32,003 bases of DNA from Desulfocapsa sp. (lineage in GTDB: Bacteria; Desulfobacterota; Desulfobulbia; Desulfobulbales; Desulfocapsaceae), in contig JAIPEF010000020.1 in assembly GCA_021737265.1 (NCBI GenBank), positions 1 to 32,003 of the forward strand. Direction: 5' to 3'. The notes under the pieces were generated by a model. It saw only the letters and a program-made list of their open reading frames with translations, ran no database searches and was not told the origin of the DNA. Both the position numbers and the translations under genes were made by a program. This document shows positions 7,783-16,990 of the stretch, one piece after another; the first letter of the stretch is position 1; each line of letters begins with the position of its first letter.

Positions 7783-8523
7783 ATGAAAGTTACCGCAATT
7801 ATCCCCTCTCGCTATGAATCCAAAAGGTTTCCCGGAAAGGCCCTTGCCGATATCGAGGGAAAGACTATGGTCCAGCGGGTCTATGAACAGGCACAAAAAA
7901 GTGACCTTATAGACAGCGTTTACGTTGCAACTGACAGTGATGCCATTCAGACAGCCATCCAGGAAATGGGCGGCAATGTGGTTCTGACATCGAAGAATTG
8001 CAGTTCAGGAACTGACCGGGTCGCAGAAGCAGCAAGAACACTAAAACTTGGAGACAATGATATTGTTGTCAATATCCAGGGAGACCAGCCCCTTTTGCCA
8101 CCGGAATGTCTTAACGATCTGGTTCAACCTTTTTTTACAAGCCCGGGACTGGCAATGGCGACCTTGGCCCATGCGATTACTGACGAAAAGGAAATCAATG
8201 ACCCGAATAATGTAAAAGTGATTTTTGATGGAGCCGGCTTTGCCATCTATTTTTCCAGAGCCAGAATCCCTTTTAGCCGTGACAACACAAAAACAGTTCA
8301 ATATTATAAACATATAGGGATATATGCCTATACCAACTCTTTTCTTCAGGAATTCTCCCACCTTCCCCATTCAATCCTCGAACACATTGAAAAGCTTGAG
8401 CAGTTACGAGTCATTGAAAGTGGACACAAAATACAGGTAACAGTGACAGACTACGATTCACCCAGCGTAGACGACCCTGCAGACATTCAAAAGATACTCC
8501 CATTACTGCACGTCGCCCTGTAA
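7783..8523 (+). CDS. kdsB: CMP-Kdo synthetase (3-deoxy-manno-octulosonate cytidylyltransferase)
   Basis: 246 aa, normal for KdsB. It activates Kdo with CTP to CMP-Kdo, the donor for WaaA encoded just upstream. Visible motifs: the nucleotide-binding loop SRYESKRFPGK (9-19), VYVATDSD (47-53), GTDRVAEA (76-83) and VNIQGDQPLLPPE (96-108) with the metal-binding Asp101. The start ATG follows the waaA stop by five bases, consistent with translational coupling. Assignment rests on a complete set of motifs and on context. Confidence 0.95.
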   Translation: MKVTAIIPSRYESKRFPGKALADIEGKTMVQRVYEQAQKSDLIDSVYVATDSDAIQTAIQEMGGNVVLTSKNCSSGTDRVAEAARTLKLGDNDIVVNIQGDQPLLPPECLNDLVQPFFTSPGLAMATLAHAITDEKEINDPNNVKVIFDGAGFAIYFSRARIPFSRDNTKTVQYYKHIGIYAYTNSFLQEFSHLPHSILEHIEKLEQLRVIESGHKIQVTVTDYDSPSVDDPADIQKILPLLHVAL

Positions 8524-8662
8524 CATTGGCAAAACACAAAAAACCTCTTTATTTCTCGTCGAGAGTGATGCTATTATAGGGGTTTTTATTTTCATCAACT
8601 GTGATGGCGTCACGTACAGTCGTCACCTGTTTCAATTCTGCTATTTATAATATCATTGATAC
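8524..8662. other. Intergenic gap kdsB-msbA, weak hairpin
   Basis: AAAAACC (about 8539-8545) can pair with GGTTTTT (about 8581-8587) across a long loop; this could be a weak attenuator or terminator, but the spacing makes it doubtful. This is the only sizeable gap within the waaA to waaL stretch, so a separate promoter for msbA is possible. I saw no convincing -35/-10 pair. Confidence 0.25.
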
Positions 8663-10393
8663 ATGCCAAATAAAACAATCCTCACTCGCCTCTACAGGCT
8701 CATTCGTCCCTACAAATTCCAGTTCATGGTGGCCATGTTTTCCGCCCTGGTTGTAGCTGGACTGAGCGGTGGCCAGGCATATATGGTAAAACCCCTGCTG
8801 GATAAAATCTTTTTTGAAAAGAGCAGCTATTTTCTGGCCATCCTCCCCTTCGCCCTTGTCACCTTGTTTGCTGTAAAAGGTTTTTTTTATGGCCTAAATT
8901 TCTATCTTCTAGAAAAAGTAGGACAAACCGTGATCCGCGATTTGCGCATCAAGCTGTTTGATCATATTCACCTGCAGTCACTCTCCTTTTTCCACAACAC
9001 GCCCACCGGTGAACTGCTCTCACGGGTCATCACTGATATTACTTTCATGCAGGGGGCCATCTCCACTGTCGTTGTCGGTCTGTTACGTGATTTCCTGCAG
9101 GTTGTTTTTCTCCTCATTGTCATTTTTTATATGAACTGGAAGCTGGCCCTGCTCTCCCTTATTTTTCTCCCCGCTGCTGCAATCCCCATTGTTAAATTCG
9201 GCAGAGCCTTTCGCAGGATCAGCACCAGATGGCAGGAAGAGACAGCAGAGGTTTCTAACATTATGCACGAATCCATTACCGGCGCGCCGGTGGTGAAAGC
9301 TTTTACCATGGAGCGCTATGAGTCAAAACGTTTTTCAGCACAGGTTGGAAAGCTCTTTGCAACAATCATGGAAGATGCAAAATACCGTCGGATCCAACAT
9401 CCGCTCATGGAGGTTATCGGTGGCATCGGCATGGCACTCATCATCTGGTTTGGCGGCAAGGAGGTCATTGCCGGCAACTCCACTCCCGGCACCTTTTTTT
9501 CTTTCCTCACAGCCCTGGTGATGATCTATGAACCGATCAAGGCGGTCAGTAAGATCAATTCCACTGTGCAGCAGGGACTGGCTGCAGCAGTCAGGGTTTT
9601 TGGCCTTCTTGATCAGGAGCCTGCCATTGTCTCCAAAACTGATGCCAAAGAACTGCCGCCCTTTTGCCATGATATTCGTCTCCAGGATCTCCAGTTCAGT
9701 TATGATGGGGAAACCCCGGTACTGAAAGATATCAATCTCACTGTACAGGCTGGAGAAATCATGGCCATTGTCGGCCCCAGTGGTTCAGGAAAATCCACCC
9801 TTGCCAACCTGATCCCCCGTTTTTTTGATATAAAACAAGGCTCGCTTCTCATCGATGGCCTTGATATTCGCGATGTCACTTTAAAATCGCTTCGCGACCA
9901 GATTGCCCTGGTCACTCAACAGACTATTCTTTTTAACGAAAGTATCCGCGACAACATTGCCTATGGTGATCAAAACCGTTCCGAAGAAGACATCAAAAAG
10001 GCTGCTGATGCAGCCCATGCCCTCAAATTCATAGAAAAACTCCCTCAAGGCTTTGATACCGTCATCGGTGAATCCGGAATCAGACTTTCCGGTGGTGAGC
10101 GGCAGAGACTTTCCATTGCCCGAGCCATCTTGAAGAATGCTCCCATCCTTGTCCTTGATGAAGCAACTTCAGCACTAGATACAGAATCAGAAAGGGAGGT
10201 GCAGAAGGCGCTGGAGAATCTGATGAAAGACCGTACCACCTTTGTTATTGCCCATCGGCTTTCCACCATCAAGAATGCGGATCGCATCATTGTCATCAAA
10301 GATGGAAGGATCGTTGAAGAAGGGACCCATGAGGCCCTTCTTGCACTTGCAGGGGAGTATGAGACTCTTTATAATATGCAGTATCAGGACTGA
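8663..10393 (+). CDS. msbA: Lipid A export ABC transporter, ATPase/permease
   Basis: 576 aa half-transporter: an N-terminal six-helix exporter domain (about 1-310) followed by a nucleotide-binding domain. Walker A GPSGSGKST lies near residue 371, the signature LSGGERQRLSIARA near 475, and Walker B ILVLDEATSALD near 495-505, followed by an H-loop in FVIAHRLST. Works as a homodimer flipping lipid A-core across the cytoplasmic membrane. The type I exporter family is large, but the position between the Kdo genes and an O-antigen ligase, and an N-terminus resembling MsbA (RLIRPYK, MVKPLLDKIFFE), make MsbA the best call. No clear Shine-Dalgarno precedes the ATG. Confidence 0.88.
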   Translation: MPNKTILTRLYRLIRPYKFQFMVAMFSALVVAGLSGGQAYMVKPLLDKIFFEKSSYFLAILPFALVTLFAVKGFFYGLNFYLLEKVGQTVIRDLRIKLFDHIHLQSLSFFHNTPTGELLSRVITDITFMQGAISTVVVGLLRDFLQVVFLLIVIFYMNWKLALLSLIFLPAAAIPIVKFGRAFRRISTRWQEETAEVSNIMHESITGAPVVKAFTMERYESKRFSAQVGKLFATIMEDAKYRRIQHPLMEVIGGIGMALIIWFGGKEVIAGNSTPGTFFSFLTALVMIYEPIKAVSKINSTVQQGLAAAVRVFGLLDQEPAIVSKTDAKELPPFCHDIRLQDLQFSYDGETPVLKDINLTVQAGEIMAIVGPSGSGKSTLANLIPRFFDIKQGSLLIDGLDIRDVTLKSLRDQIALVTQQTILFNESIRDNIAYGDQNRSEEDIKKAADAAHALKFIEKLPQGFDTVIGESGIRLSGGERQRLSIARAILKNAPILVLDEATSALDTESEREVQKALENLMKDRTTFVIAHRLSTIKNADRIIVIKDGRIVEEGTHEALLALAGEYETLYNMQYQD

Positions 10394-10447
10394 CGGAAGC
10401 AGATACGCCTTTTAACTCTAATACCACTGAATCTTCATCCTTTTATT

Positions 10448-11629
10448 ATGAACTCACTTACGCAAAAAGCGACACTGGCAGCATCGCCGCTTCTTGTTCT
10501 TTTTGCCTTCGCACTTCCCCTCTCAACATCCGCCGCATCTATCCTTGCCATTCTTCTCCTTCTTGTCTGGATGATACCAGGCAACATGAAAGAAAAATTC
10601 AGGGAGATCTTTCACAACCCGGTGGTCATTGCAGTACTTTTTTATATTGCTCTACATCTTATCGGCCTGCTCTGGAGTGAGGATCTGGTGTGGGGGGCCG
10701 AGATCCTGAAAAAACAGTGGAAGCTCCTTCTCTTTCCGGTTTTTCTTACCCTGGTCAGAAAAGAACATACACGATATTATTTGGGGGCCTTTGTCGCAGC
10801 GATTTTTCTGAAGGCGTGTAAGGCCTACCTGGTCTGGCTCGGCCTGATCACTCTTCCGGTGGGATCAGTTTTCACAACCGTGGGAACCAGCCATGTCATA
10901 TACAATCCCATGCTGGCCCTGGCCTGCTACATCATTCTCCAGAATCTGCTTTTTGGAAAAAACACACGCCTTGCTCAATGGGCACAAGCGTTCCTCTTCC
11001 TGTTCCTCTCCTGCAATATGTTTATCACAGTCGGACGAACAGGACAGGCTGTCTTTTTTGTCTTGCTAGCCGTTGCCCTGGTTCAATTTTTTTATATCCG
11101 CTCAAAAAAAATGCTGCTGGCAGCGCTTGTTCTCTTCCCCCTCCTGCTACCAGCAACATATCTGGTCAGCAACACCTTCCAGCAACGTATAAATACCGCA
11201 GTTGACGAAATTCAAAATTTCAATTCCGGAGAAATCACCTCCATGGGTTGTCGTGTCTGGTACTGTAATAATACCCTGCTGCTTATCGGTCAAAACTGGC
11301 TAACAGGGACAGGAACAGGTGATTATCCCAGTGAGTACGCAAAAATTAATCAAGTGAACTCGCCGACCATGCCCAACACAGACAACCCCCACAACCAGTA
11401 TCTCCTGACAGTTGCCCAATTTGGAATTGCCGGCCTCTTTAGCATTGCTGCCATTTTCCTCAGTCAACTTGTTCTGGCTTTCAGAAAAAAAAATGCTCTT
11501 GCCCCTTTGGCCCAAGCCTTCCCAATTTTTTTCATGGTTATTATGTTGGGCGAATCGTACCTCCAGGTGTATGGCACCGGATTTCTTTTCTCTCTCTTCA
11601 GCTCCTTTTTATACAAAGATTTCAGCTGA
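10448..11629 (+). CDS. waaL: O-antigen ligase / polymerase family membrane protein (Wzy_C)
   Basis: 393 aa, almost entirely hydrophobic with about ten predicted membrane segments by eye. The diagnostic part is the C-terminal periplasmic loop and following helix, TDNPHNQYLLTVAQFGIAGL (His near residue 315), the Wzy_C signature shared by O-antigen ligases and polymerases, plus GRTGQAVFF in the preceding helix. Located after msbA in a core-lipopolysaccharide locus, it most likely joins undecaprenyl-linked O-antigen to lipid A-core at the periplasmic face. A polymerase (Wzy) role cannot be excluded from sequence because the families share the domain; no wzx or wzz gene is nearby, which favours WaaL. 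Confidence 0.8.
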   Translation: MNSLTQKATLAASPLLVLFAFALPLSTSAASILAILLLLVWMIPGNMKEKFREIFHNPVVIAVLFYIALHLIGLLWSEDLVWGAEILKKQWKLLLFPVFLTLVRKEHTRYYLGAFVAAIFLKACKAYLVWLGLITLPVGSVFTTVGTSHVIYNPMLALACYIILQNLLFGKNTRLAQWAQAFLFLFLSCNMFITVGRTGQAVFFVLLAVALVQFFYIRSKKMLLAALVLFPLLLPATYLVSNTFQQRINTAVDEIQNFNSGEITSMGCRVWYCNNTLLLIGQNWLTGTGTGDYPSEYAKINQVNSPTMPNTDNPHNQYLLTVAQFGIAGLFSIAAIFLSQLVLAFRKKNALAPLAQAFPIFFMVIMLGESYLQVYGTGFLFSLFSSFLYKDFS

Positions 11630-11645
11630 CGGCTCAGTGGCCTGT

Positions 11646-12419
11646 ATGATCAAATACCATCAGGATTCCATAGATTTTGATTCTCTCCATGCCAATAATA
11701 TCGACCGCCTTCAGCTGTCCATGGTACCCGGCAGCAGTCACCTCCTGGAAGTCGGCTGTGCCACTGGCTACATGATAGAATACCTTGCCAGGGAAAAACA
11801 GTGCAAGGTGATGGCGGTGGAGGCAGATGAGGATCAGGCGAATGTAGCCAGAAAGCGGGGAATTGATGTCATTACCGGCTTTATTGACGATCCCGCCACC
11901 CAACACAGCCTCGAAGTCTATACACAAGAAAATGGTCTGTTTCAGGTTATTTTCATGTCTCAGGTCATTGAGCATATCAGAGACCCGGCTGCCACTCTTT
12001 GTGCGCTGAAAAACTGGCTGCATCCGGATGGCTTCCTGATTATTTCGACCTGCAGTATTGTCCACTGGAAATGCCGCCTCCAGATCCTTCTCGGTAAATG
12101 GGAGTATCAGGATTATGGTATTTTTGACAGAACCCACCTGCGTTTTTTTACCATCAAAAGCTTTGCAAATCTTCTCAATGAATGCGGGTACAAAGCAATT
12201 GATTTTAATTATACCTTTGAGGACATCTGCCCCTTTAAAATACTTTTCGATACCCGTATCCTTGCCCCTTCTGATCTCTTGCGCCTTATACCCTTTGTTG
12301 GCATAAGGCTGCGAAAAATGTATACTGATCTTTTCAAAAACCTCCTTGCCACCCAGTTTGTTTATAAGGCAGAGATATTCAAAGAACTTTCAAACAAGGC
12401 CCCGGCAGATACAAAATAA
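11646..12419 (+). CDS. SAM-dependent class I methyltransferase
   Basis: About 257 aa from the ATG at 11646. Motif I is LLEVGCATGYMIEYL near residue 36, with AVEADEDQ at the end of strand 2 (ribose-binding Glu), FMSQVIEHIRDP as the motif equivalent to the post-III acidic loop, and FDRTHLRFFT later, a pattern common in glycan- and quinone-type methyltransferases (Methyltransf_23/UbiG-like). The same frame is open upstream to 11412 inside waaL, but that part overlaps the ligase and lacks domain features, so I chose the ATG 16 bases after the waaL stop. Within a lipopolysaccharide operon it probably methylates a sugar or lipid-linked glycan; the substrate is not readable. Confidence 0.8.
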   Translation: MIKYHQDSIDFDSLHANNIDRLQLSMVPGSSHLLEVGCATGYMIEYLAREKQCKVMAVEADEDQANVARKRGIDVITGFIDDPATQHSLEVYTQENGLFQVIFMSQVIEHIRDPAATLCALKNWLHPDGFLIISTCSIVHWKCRLQILLGKWEYQDYGIFDRTHLRFFTIKSFANLLNECGYKAIDFNYTFEDICPFKILFDTRILAPSDLLRLIPFVGIRLRKMYTDLFKNLLATQFVYKAEIFKELSNKAPADTK

Positions 12420-12420
12420 A

Positions 12421-12990
12421 ATGATCTTCAGCAAAAAAAACAGATCAAACCTGACCCGAGATCATTTCAACAGTCCTCTATTGGCAATCGGCGAACACAC
12501 CTATGGAGAACCGGACATTCTCACCTTTGACACAACAACACGCTTAACCATTGGTCGCTTCTGCTCCATTTCGGATAAAGTTACCATTATTCTGGGAGGC
12601 AATCATCGACAGGACTGGGCCACAACCTACCCCTTTCCCGCTCTCCCTGAAGAATGGCCTGAAGCACTTGCAATTTCAGGACATCCCGCTTCCAGTGGAG
12701 AACTAGTAATTGGAAACGATGTATGGATCTGCTATGGTGCAACCATTTTATCAGGGATAACCATAGGCCATGGTGCTGTTATTGGAGCAGAATCCGTTGT
12801 CAGTAAAGATGTTGCCCCCTATAGTGTCGTTGCTGGCAATCCTGCCAAAGAGATAAAAAAGCGATTTGACGACGCAATGATCGCCAAACTTCTCCAACTG
12901 GCCTGGTGGAACTGGCCGGAAGACAAAATTCGCAGCAATCTTAACCTTCTCTGTTCATCCCGCCTTGAAGAGCTGACTGAGCTATTATGA
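12421..12990 (+). CDS. Hexapeptide-repeat acetyltransferase (CatB/XAT-like)
   Basis: About 189 aa from the ATG at 12421, two bases after the methyltransferase stop. The left-handed beta-helix repeats are visible: LTIGRFCSISDKVTI, then LVIGNDVWICYGATI, ITIGHGAVIGAESVV and APYSVVAGNPAKEI. The loop GGNHRQDWATTYPF holds the His expected to be the catalytic base of xenobiotic acetyltransferase-like (XAT) enzymes. Acetyl-CoA-dependent O-acetylation of a sugar is the usual job of such enzymes in envelope clusters. Despite the CatB resemblance, the setting argues against chloramphenicol resistance. The stop overlaps the next gene by ATGA. Confidence 0.83.
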   Translation: MIFSKKNRSNLTRDHFNSPLLAIGEHTYGEPDILTFDTTTRLTIGRFCSISDKVTIILGGNHRQDWATTYPFPALPEEWPEALAISGHPASSGELVIGNDVWICYGATILSGITIGHGAVIGAESVVSKDVAPYSVVAGNPAKEIKKRFDDAMIAKLLQLAWWNWPEDKIRSNLNLLCSSRLEELTELL

Positions 12991-13949
12991 AATCAACTCC
13001 TCAATGCTCCATCATTATAATCAGCTACAATCATTATGATGACACAACCGGTCCCTGCCTGCAAAGCTTGCGTGCAGATCCAACAAAATTTGAAATCATA
13101 GTTGTCGACAACAATTCAGACGAACAAACCAGGCAGAGTCTGCAACAGGCCTCTGTTGACGATCCTCGTATCAAACTTATCCTCAACCCGACAAATACTG
13201 GTTATGCAGGTGGAAATAATATCGGAGTCAGTCATTCCACCGCCCCTCTTCTTATCCTGCTCAACAGTGACACCAGAGTTCTCCCGGATTCAATTCCCTA
13301 TCTTATTGGGCTAATGAATAAGCACCCAGAATGGAGCATGCTTGGACCGATAAGCAATCAGAGTGGTAACGACCAACAGATCCACACAACTGCTTCAACC
13401 CCCGAGAAGATATTAGCTGAAGGAGATCACTGGTGTCGCCATTCCACGGGTTTTCATTATGCAACAGACGTTGTCCATTTCTTCTGCGTCATGATCAGAA
13501 AAAAAGTATATAGTCAGCTTAATGGCCTGGATGAGGAATTCGGCCTGGGATATTATGAAGACATTGATTTCAACTATCGAGCAACAAAAAGTGGTTTACA
13601 GTTGATGATTACCGAAGATGCCTTTATCTACCATCGTGGTTCCGGCAGTTTTCCCAAGAACTGCAGCGAGGTACGTAAAATGGTCAAACGTAACAAACGC
13701 CTCTTTCGCCAGAAACAGGGCCATGGTATAATCGCTGCCCATTGGAGGATCAAAAATATTGATGCGCTTGAACGCTATGCCGATGCATCGCCGGCAGAAT
13801 TTAACAGTGTTGACCTTCGATTTAAATTCAGGAACCGATATACCCTGGCAAAACAGCTCATACCCAACAGTCCTTTGAAAAAGTTCTTCTATTTCCGTCG
13901 ACTTAAGCAGGTAAAAACCCGTTTTATTGCTGCCTTCCAGCATTATTAG
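12987..13949 (+). CDS. Family 2 glycosyltransferase (rhamnosyltransferase-like)
   Basis: 320 aa. GT-A fold of GT2: SIIIISYNHYD at the N-terminus, VVDNNSDE (about 40-47), TNTGYAGGNN (nucleotide-site loop), LLNSDTRV (metal-binding DxD-like, about 91-98) and GYYEDIDF (about 188-195) supplying the catalytic-base ED. The NxGYAGGNN / ILLNSDT / EDxDF combination is typical of WbbL-type rhamnosyltransferases, but the sugar cannot be fixed from sequence. Overlaps the acetyltransferase by four bases and is followed after nine bases by a GT4 gene, so it belongs to the same core/O-antigen operon. Cytoplasmic or membrane-associated. Confidence 0.85.
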   Translation: MKSTPQCSIIIISYNHYDDTTGPCLQSLRADPTKFEIIVVDNNSDEQTRQSLQQASVDDPRIKLILNPTNTGYAGGNNIGVSHSTAPLLILLNSDTRVLPDSIPYLIGLMNKHPEWSMLGPISNQSGNDQQIHTTASTPEKILAEGDHWCRHSTGFHYATDVVHFFCVMIRKKVYSQLNGLDEEFGLGYYEDIDFNYRATKSGLQLMITEDAFIYHRGSGSFPKNCSEVRKMVKRNKRLFRQKQGHGIIAAHWRIKNIDALERYADASPAEFNSVDLRFKFRNRYTLAKQLIPNSPLKKFFYFRRLKQVKTRFIAAFQHY

Positions 13950-13958
13950 ATCCTTACC

Positions 13959-15026
13959 ATGAAAATAGCTATTATCCACAACCAGTTTTCCTATGGCGGA
14001 GGCATGGAGGCATATATGCTCTCTCTGGTGAAAGGATTTCTCAAGGACGGAGATCAGGTAAGCATCTATACCTATGAGGTAGACAAAAAACTGGCAGCTC
14101 TTTATCCTTGTACTATTCACCGGATCAGGACACTGCCGTTACCTGGCAGATGGAAAAAATATCACTTTATTCACCGATGCAACAAGACCTTCCCTGGACA
14201 CAGATATGATATCTCTCTCAGCCTGACCAGAACAAGTTGCCAGGATATTGCTGTATGTGGGGGGATTCATCCAGAGATGATCAAACGGGTCAAGCGCAGC
14301 TCTCTTTTCCGCAAAGTCCACGATCGATTTGAAATCTCCTGTGAAAAGAATATGTTCATGACCGTGCCCTCCATTATGGCACATTCCAGGATTCTTCAAG
14401 ATGAAATACTCGGCAACTATAGGGTTAACCCTGCCAAAATCACCATCTTATTTCCACCCATTGATACTGACATCTTTCAGCCACTGGATGAAGAAAGTAA
14501 AAAAGATATAGCAAACCGCTATGGTATTTCAGAAAAGAAAACAACTTTCCTCTTTCCCTCATGCGATCATCAACGTAAAGGATTGCAGGCGTTGCTCTCT
14601 GCTTTTGGTATGCTTGATCCCAAAAAGTTTGAACTCTTAGTCGCAGGCAGTCCGATACCAGGAAGAAGCCCGGCCAATGTCCGTCACATCGGCTACATAC
14701 AAAATCTGGCCCCTCTCTATGCAAGTGTTGATTGTACCATCCTCCCATCACAATATGAACCTTTTGGCCTGGTTATCCCGGAATCTTTGCAATGTGGAAC
14801 TCCCGTAATAACCGCCCGAACCGTCGGCGCGGCAGAGTTGCTCTCCGAGAACGATGGTATTATAATGAATGATACTCTTCCGAAAACAATTATAGAGGCA
14901 GTTAAAACCCTTGTGGAAAGGCAGTTGAGGATCTCTTCCAACTTTGCAGAAAGGCATAGACTCACCATTGACCAGCATATTACTGACATTAAATCCCTTA
15001 GCCTTGTTTCTCAGGAACAGAACTGA
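13959..15026 (+). CDS. Family 4 glycosyltransferase (WaaG-like)
   Basis: 355 aa GT-B retaining enzyme. The N-terminal domain opens with MKIAIIHNQFSYGGGMEAYM, the acceptor-side loop seen in WaaG-type core glucosyltransferases. The C-terminal domain holds LFPSCDHQRKGL (phosphate-binding start) and the EX7E signature in SQYEPFGLVIPESLQCGTPV (Glu about 267 and 275). Likely adds a hexose to the heptose region of the lipopolysaccharide core, since the heptosyltransferase gene follows. Sugar and acceptor are inferred from context only. Confidence 0.82.
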   Translation: MKIAIIHNQFSYGGGMEAYMLSLVKGFLKDGDQVSIYTYEVDKKLAALYPCTIHRIRTLPLPGRWKKYHFIHRCNKTFPGHRYDISLSLTRTSCQDIAVCGGIHPEMIKRVKRSSLFRKVHDRFEISCEKNMFMTVPSIMAHSRILQDEILGNYRVNPAKITILFPPIDTDIFQPLDEESKKDIANRYGISEKKTTFLFPSCDHQRKGLQALLSAFGMLDPKKFELLVAGSPIPGRSPANVRHIGYIQNLAPLYASVDCTILPSQYEPFGLVIPESLQCGTPVITARTVGAAELLSENDGIIMNDTLPKTIIEAVKTLVERQLRISSNFAERHRLTIDQHITDIKSLSLVSQEQN

Positions 15027-15071
15027 GTCACCGGCAACACTTTCAAAATACTTATACCCTAGCTGACCCCC

Positions 15072-16115
15072 ATGGCTCATCAACACATTTTCCCCAGCCA
15101 TCCTGAGAAAATCCTCATTATCAAGCCCAGTGCCTGGGGAGATATCGTCCATACCCTGCCATTTTTGGCTGCTGTGAGCAACCGCTATCCTGATGCTGAA
15201 ATTCACTGGGTGGTGGCAAAAGGGCTGCACAAATTCCTGGAAGGACATCCACTGATCCACAAATTATGGGTCATGGATAAGGATGGCTGGAAAAAAATAG
15301 GGCAGCCGCTCCGGGTGCTTTCCGAAATGAATGATTTTAGAAAGGGGTTGCAAAATGAGCAGTTCGATATTTCCATAGATCTTTCAGGCCTCTTGCGCTC
15401 CGGCCTTGTCACTTGGGCAGCAGGGGCCAAATACAAACTGGGTTTTTCAGATTCTGATGAAGGCAGCCCGTTTTTTTATACCCATACGGTTGAAGGGGGC
15501 GATCAGATCCACGCCATTGATCGCTACTTGAAACTTGCCCGCTATATGGACTGTGATATCTCTGAAATCAAATATCCCATGCCACCCCTTCCTGAAATAC
15601 CAGAGCTTTTGGCTACCCTGCCTGAAGCGTTCTGTATCATGGCACCATCTGCCGGTAAGGAAGCAAACCGCTGGCCTGCCGATCGCTTTGGCCAACTTGC
15701 CGCAAAACTGCCAATACCGTCAGTTGTTATCGCAAGCGTTGCAGACATTCATATTGTGGAAGAGGCAGTTGCCGCAAGCAATGGAAAAGCAATCAATTTT
15801 GCAGGTCGTACCGGTCTCAAGGATCTCGTTTCTCTCATTGCAAAAGCCCGTTTTTTCATCTGCAACGATACCGGCCCCATGCATATTGCCGCAGCCCTGG
15901 ACATCCCCGTTTATGCACTTTTTGGACCGGCCAACCCGACTCGAACCGGACCCTACGGAGACAAGCATACGATTATTCAGGAGGCATTCGACTGCAGTCC
16001 CTGTTATGCAAGGAAACCCTGTACAAAATACAATTGGCGCTGTATGAATGATCTGACTGTAGACAAAGTCTTTCATATCATAAGTGAACAAACCACTCCA
16101 ACAAGGCCTCTTTAA
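15072..16115 (+). CDS. ADP-heptose:LPS heptosyltransferase, GT9
   Basis: 347 aa GT-B enzyme of family 9. The N-terminus KILIIKPSAWGDIVHTLPFL contains the acceptor-side motif with Asp (about residue 24) acting as general base. The donor site signature NDTGPMHIAAAL (about 265-276) precedes PVYALFGPANPTRTGP, both characteristic of heptosyltransferases. The GDIVHTLP wording resembles WaaC (heptosyltransferase I, Kdo acceptor) more than WaaF, but I leave the symbol empty because only one GT9 enzyme is present here. The cysteines near the C-terminus (CSPCYARKPC) are common in this family. Confidence 0.85.
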   Translation: MAHQHIFPSHPEKILIIKPSAWGDIVHTLPFLAAVSNRYPDAEIHWVVAKGLHKFLEGHPLIHKLWVMDKDGWKKIGQPLRVLSEMNDFRKGLQNEQFDISIDLSGLLRSGLVTWAAGAKYKLGFSDSDEGSPFFYTHTVEGGDQIHAIDRYLKLARYMDCDISEIKYPMPPLPEIPELLATLPEAFCIMAPSAGKEANRWPADRFGQLAAKLPIPSVVIASVADIHIVEEAVAASNGKAINFAGRTGLKDLVSLIAKARFFICNDTGPMHIAAALDIPVYALFGPANPTRTGPYGDKHTIIQEAFDCSPCYARKPCTKYNWRCMNDLTVDKVFHIISEQTTPTRPL

Positions 16116-16127
16116 AACCATTCTCCT

Positions 16128-16925
16128 GTGCGTATATCACTTATCATCACAACCTTTAACTGGAAGGAAGCCCTGGAGTTGTCTGTGCGTTCGGTCTTTA
16201 AGCAGACACACCTGCCAACTGAGATTATCATTGCTGACGATGGTTCCGAAAGTGACACCAGCCAGCTGATCAAATCCCTGCAGAGAGAGTCTCCTATTCC
16301 CATTGTCCATTCCTGGCAGCAGAATAAGGGGTTCCGCCTCTCCAGGAGCAGAAACAAAGCCCTATCTATAGCCAAAGGCGACTATATCATCCTCCTTGAC
16401 GGTGACATTGTCATTGAGGGAAATTTTATTGCAGATCACATGGAAGCAGCCCGGGGAGGCTATTTCATTCAGGGGTCGCGGGTGTTGCTCAGTGCAGACT
16501 CGACAAGAAAGGCCCTTGATCAAAAAGAAGTGAAACTCTGCCTGACGGATCCAGGCGTGGAAAACAGAAAAAATTGCATCCGTTCGAACCTGCTCTCAAC
16601 GCTCTTCAGCTTCTCCAGTAAACGTCTCACAGGGATCAAAACCTGTAACTTCGCTTTCTGGCGAAAACATGCTGAAACTGTCAATGGATTCAATGAGGAT
16701 TTTGTCGGCTGGGGCAGGGAAGATTCAGAATTCTCTGCAAGAATGCTGAACTATGGAATTAAAAGAAAAAATCTGAAATTTAAAGCAGTAACCTACCATC
16801 TCTACCACAAGATTAATTCTCGTAAACATATTGAATTAAACGACAAGATACTTGCTGACACCCTGAAGAATCGTCTGATCTGGTGCAAGAACGGGCTGAA
16901 TCTACACCAAAGAAAAGAACACTAG
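16128..16925 (+). CDS. Family 2 glycosyltransferase with galactosyltransferase-type C-terminal motif
   Basis: 265 aa from a GTG at 16128, 12 bases after the heptosyltransferase stop. N-terminal GT-A elements: RISLIITTFNWKEALELSV, IIADDGSESDT, ILLDGDIVI (DxD-type, about 87-95). The later GFNEDFVGWGREDSEFSARM (about 188-207) is the W-G-x-ED motif of Glyco_transf_7C-like GT2 enzymes, providing the catalytic ED. Two His-rich YHLYHK residues follow. Last gene of the + strand envelope run; the next gene is convergent. Specific sugar unknown. Confidence 0.82.
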   Translation: MRISLIITTFNWKEALELSVRSVFKQTHLPTEIIIADDGSESDTSQLIKSLQRESPIPIVHSWQQNKGFRLSRSRNKALSIAKGDYIILLDGDIVIEGNFIADHMEAARGGYFIQGSRVLLSADSTRKALDQKEVKLCLTDPGVENRKNCIRSNLLSTLFSFSSKRLTGIKTCNFAFWRKHAETVNGFNEDFVGWGREDSEFSARMLNYGIKRKNLKFKAVTYHLYHKINSRKHIELNDKILADTLKNRLIWCKNGLNLHQRKEH

Positions 16926-16937
16926 CCCTGACAAGCT

Positions 16938-16966
16938 GGAACGAAAAGTATGGGCTTTTCAGTTCC
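16938..16966. terminator. Hairpin between convergent genes
   Basis: GGAACGAAAAG (16938-16948) pairs with CTTTTC plus GTTCC (16955-16960, 16962-16966), leaving a single bulged A and a six-base loop. No strong T-run follows on either strand, so it may be a factor-assisted or weak terminator. It lies between the stops of the two convergent glycosyltransferase genes, where a bidirectional terminator would be expected. Confidence 0.4.
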
Positions 16967-16990
16967 CCCTGTGAGAGGCAAAGGTACTAT

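Noticed and set aside
11412..11645. Upstream extension of the methyltransferase frame into waaL
   Set aside because: Overlaps the conserved end of waaL in another frame and has no methyltransferase features; the start at 11646 fits better.
12421..12990. Chloramphenicol acetyltransferase (resistance gene)
   Set aside because: The XAT fold resembles CatB, but such enzymes are common sugar O-acetyltransferases, and the gene is embedded in a lipopolysaccharide operon.
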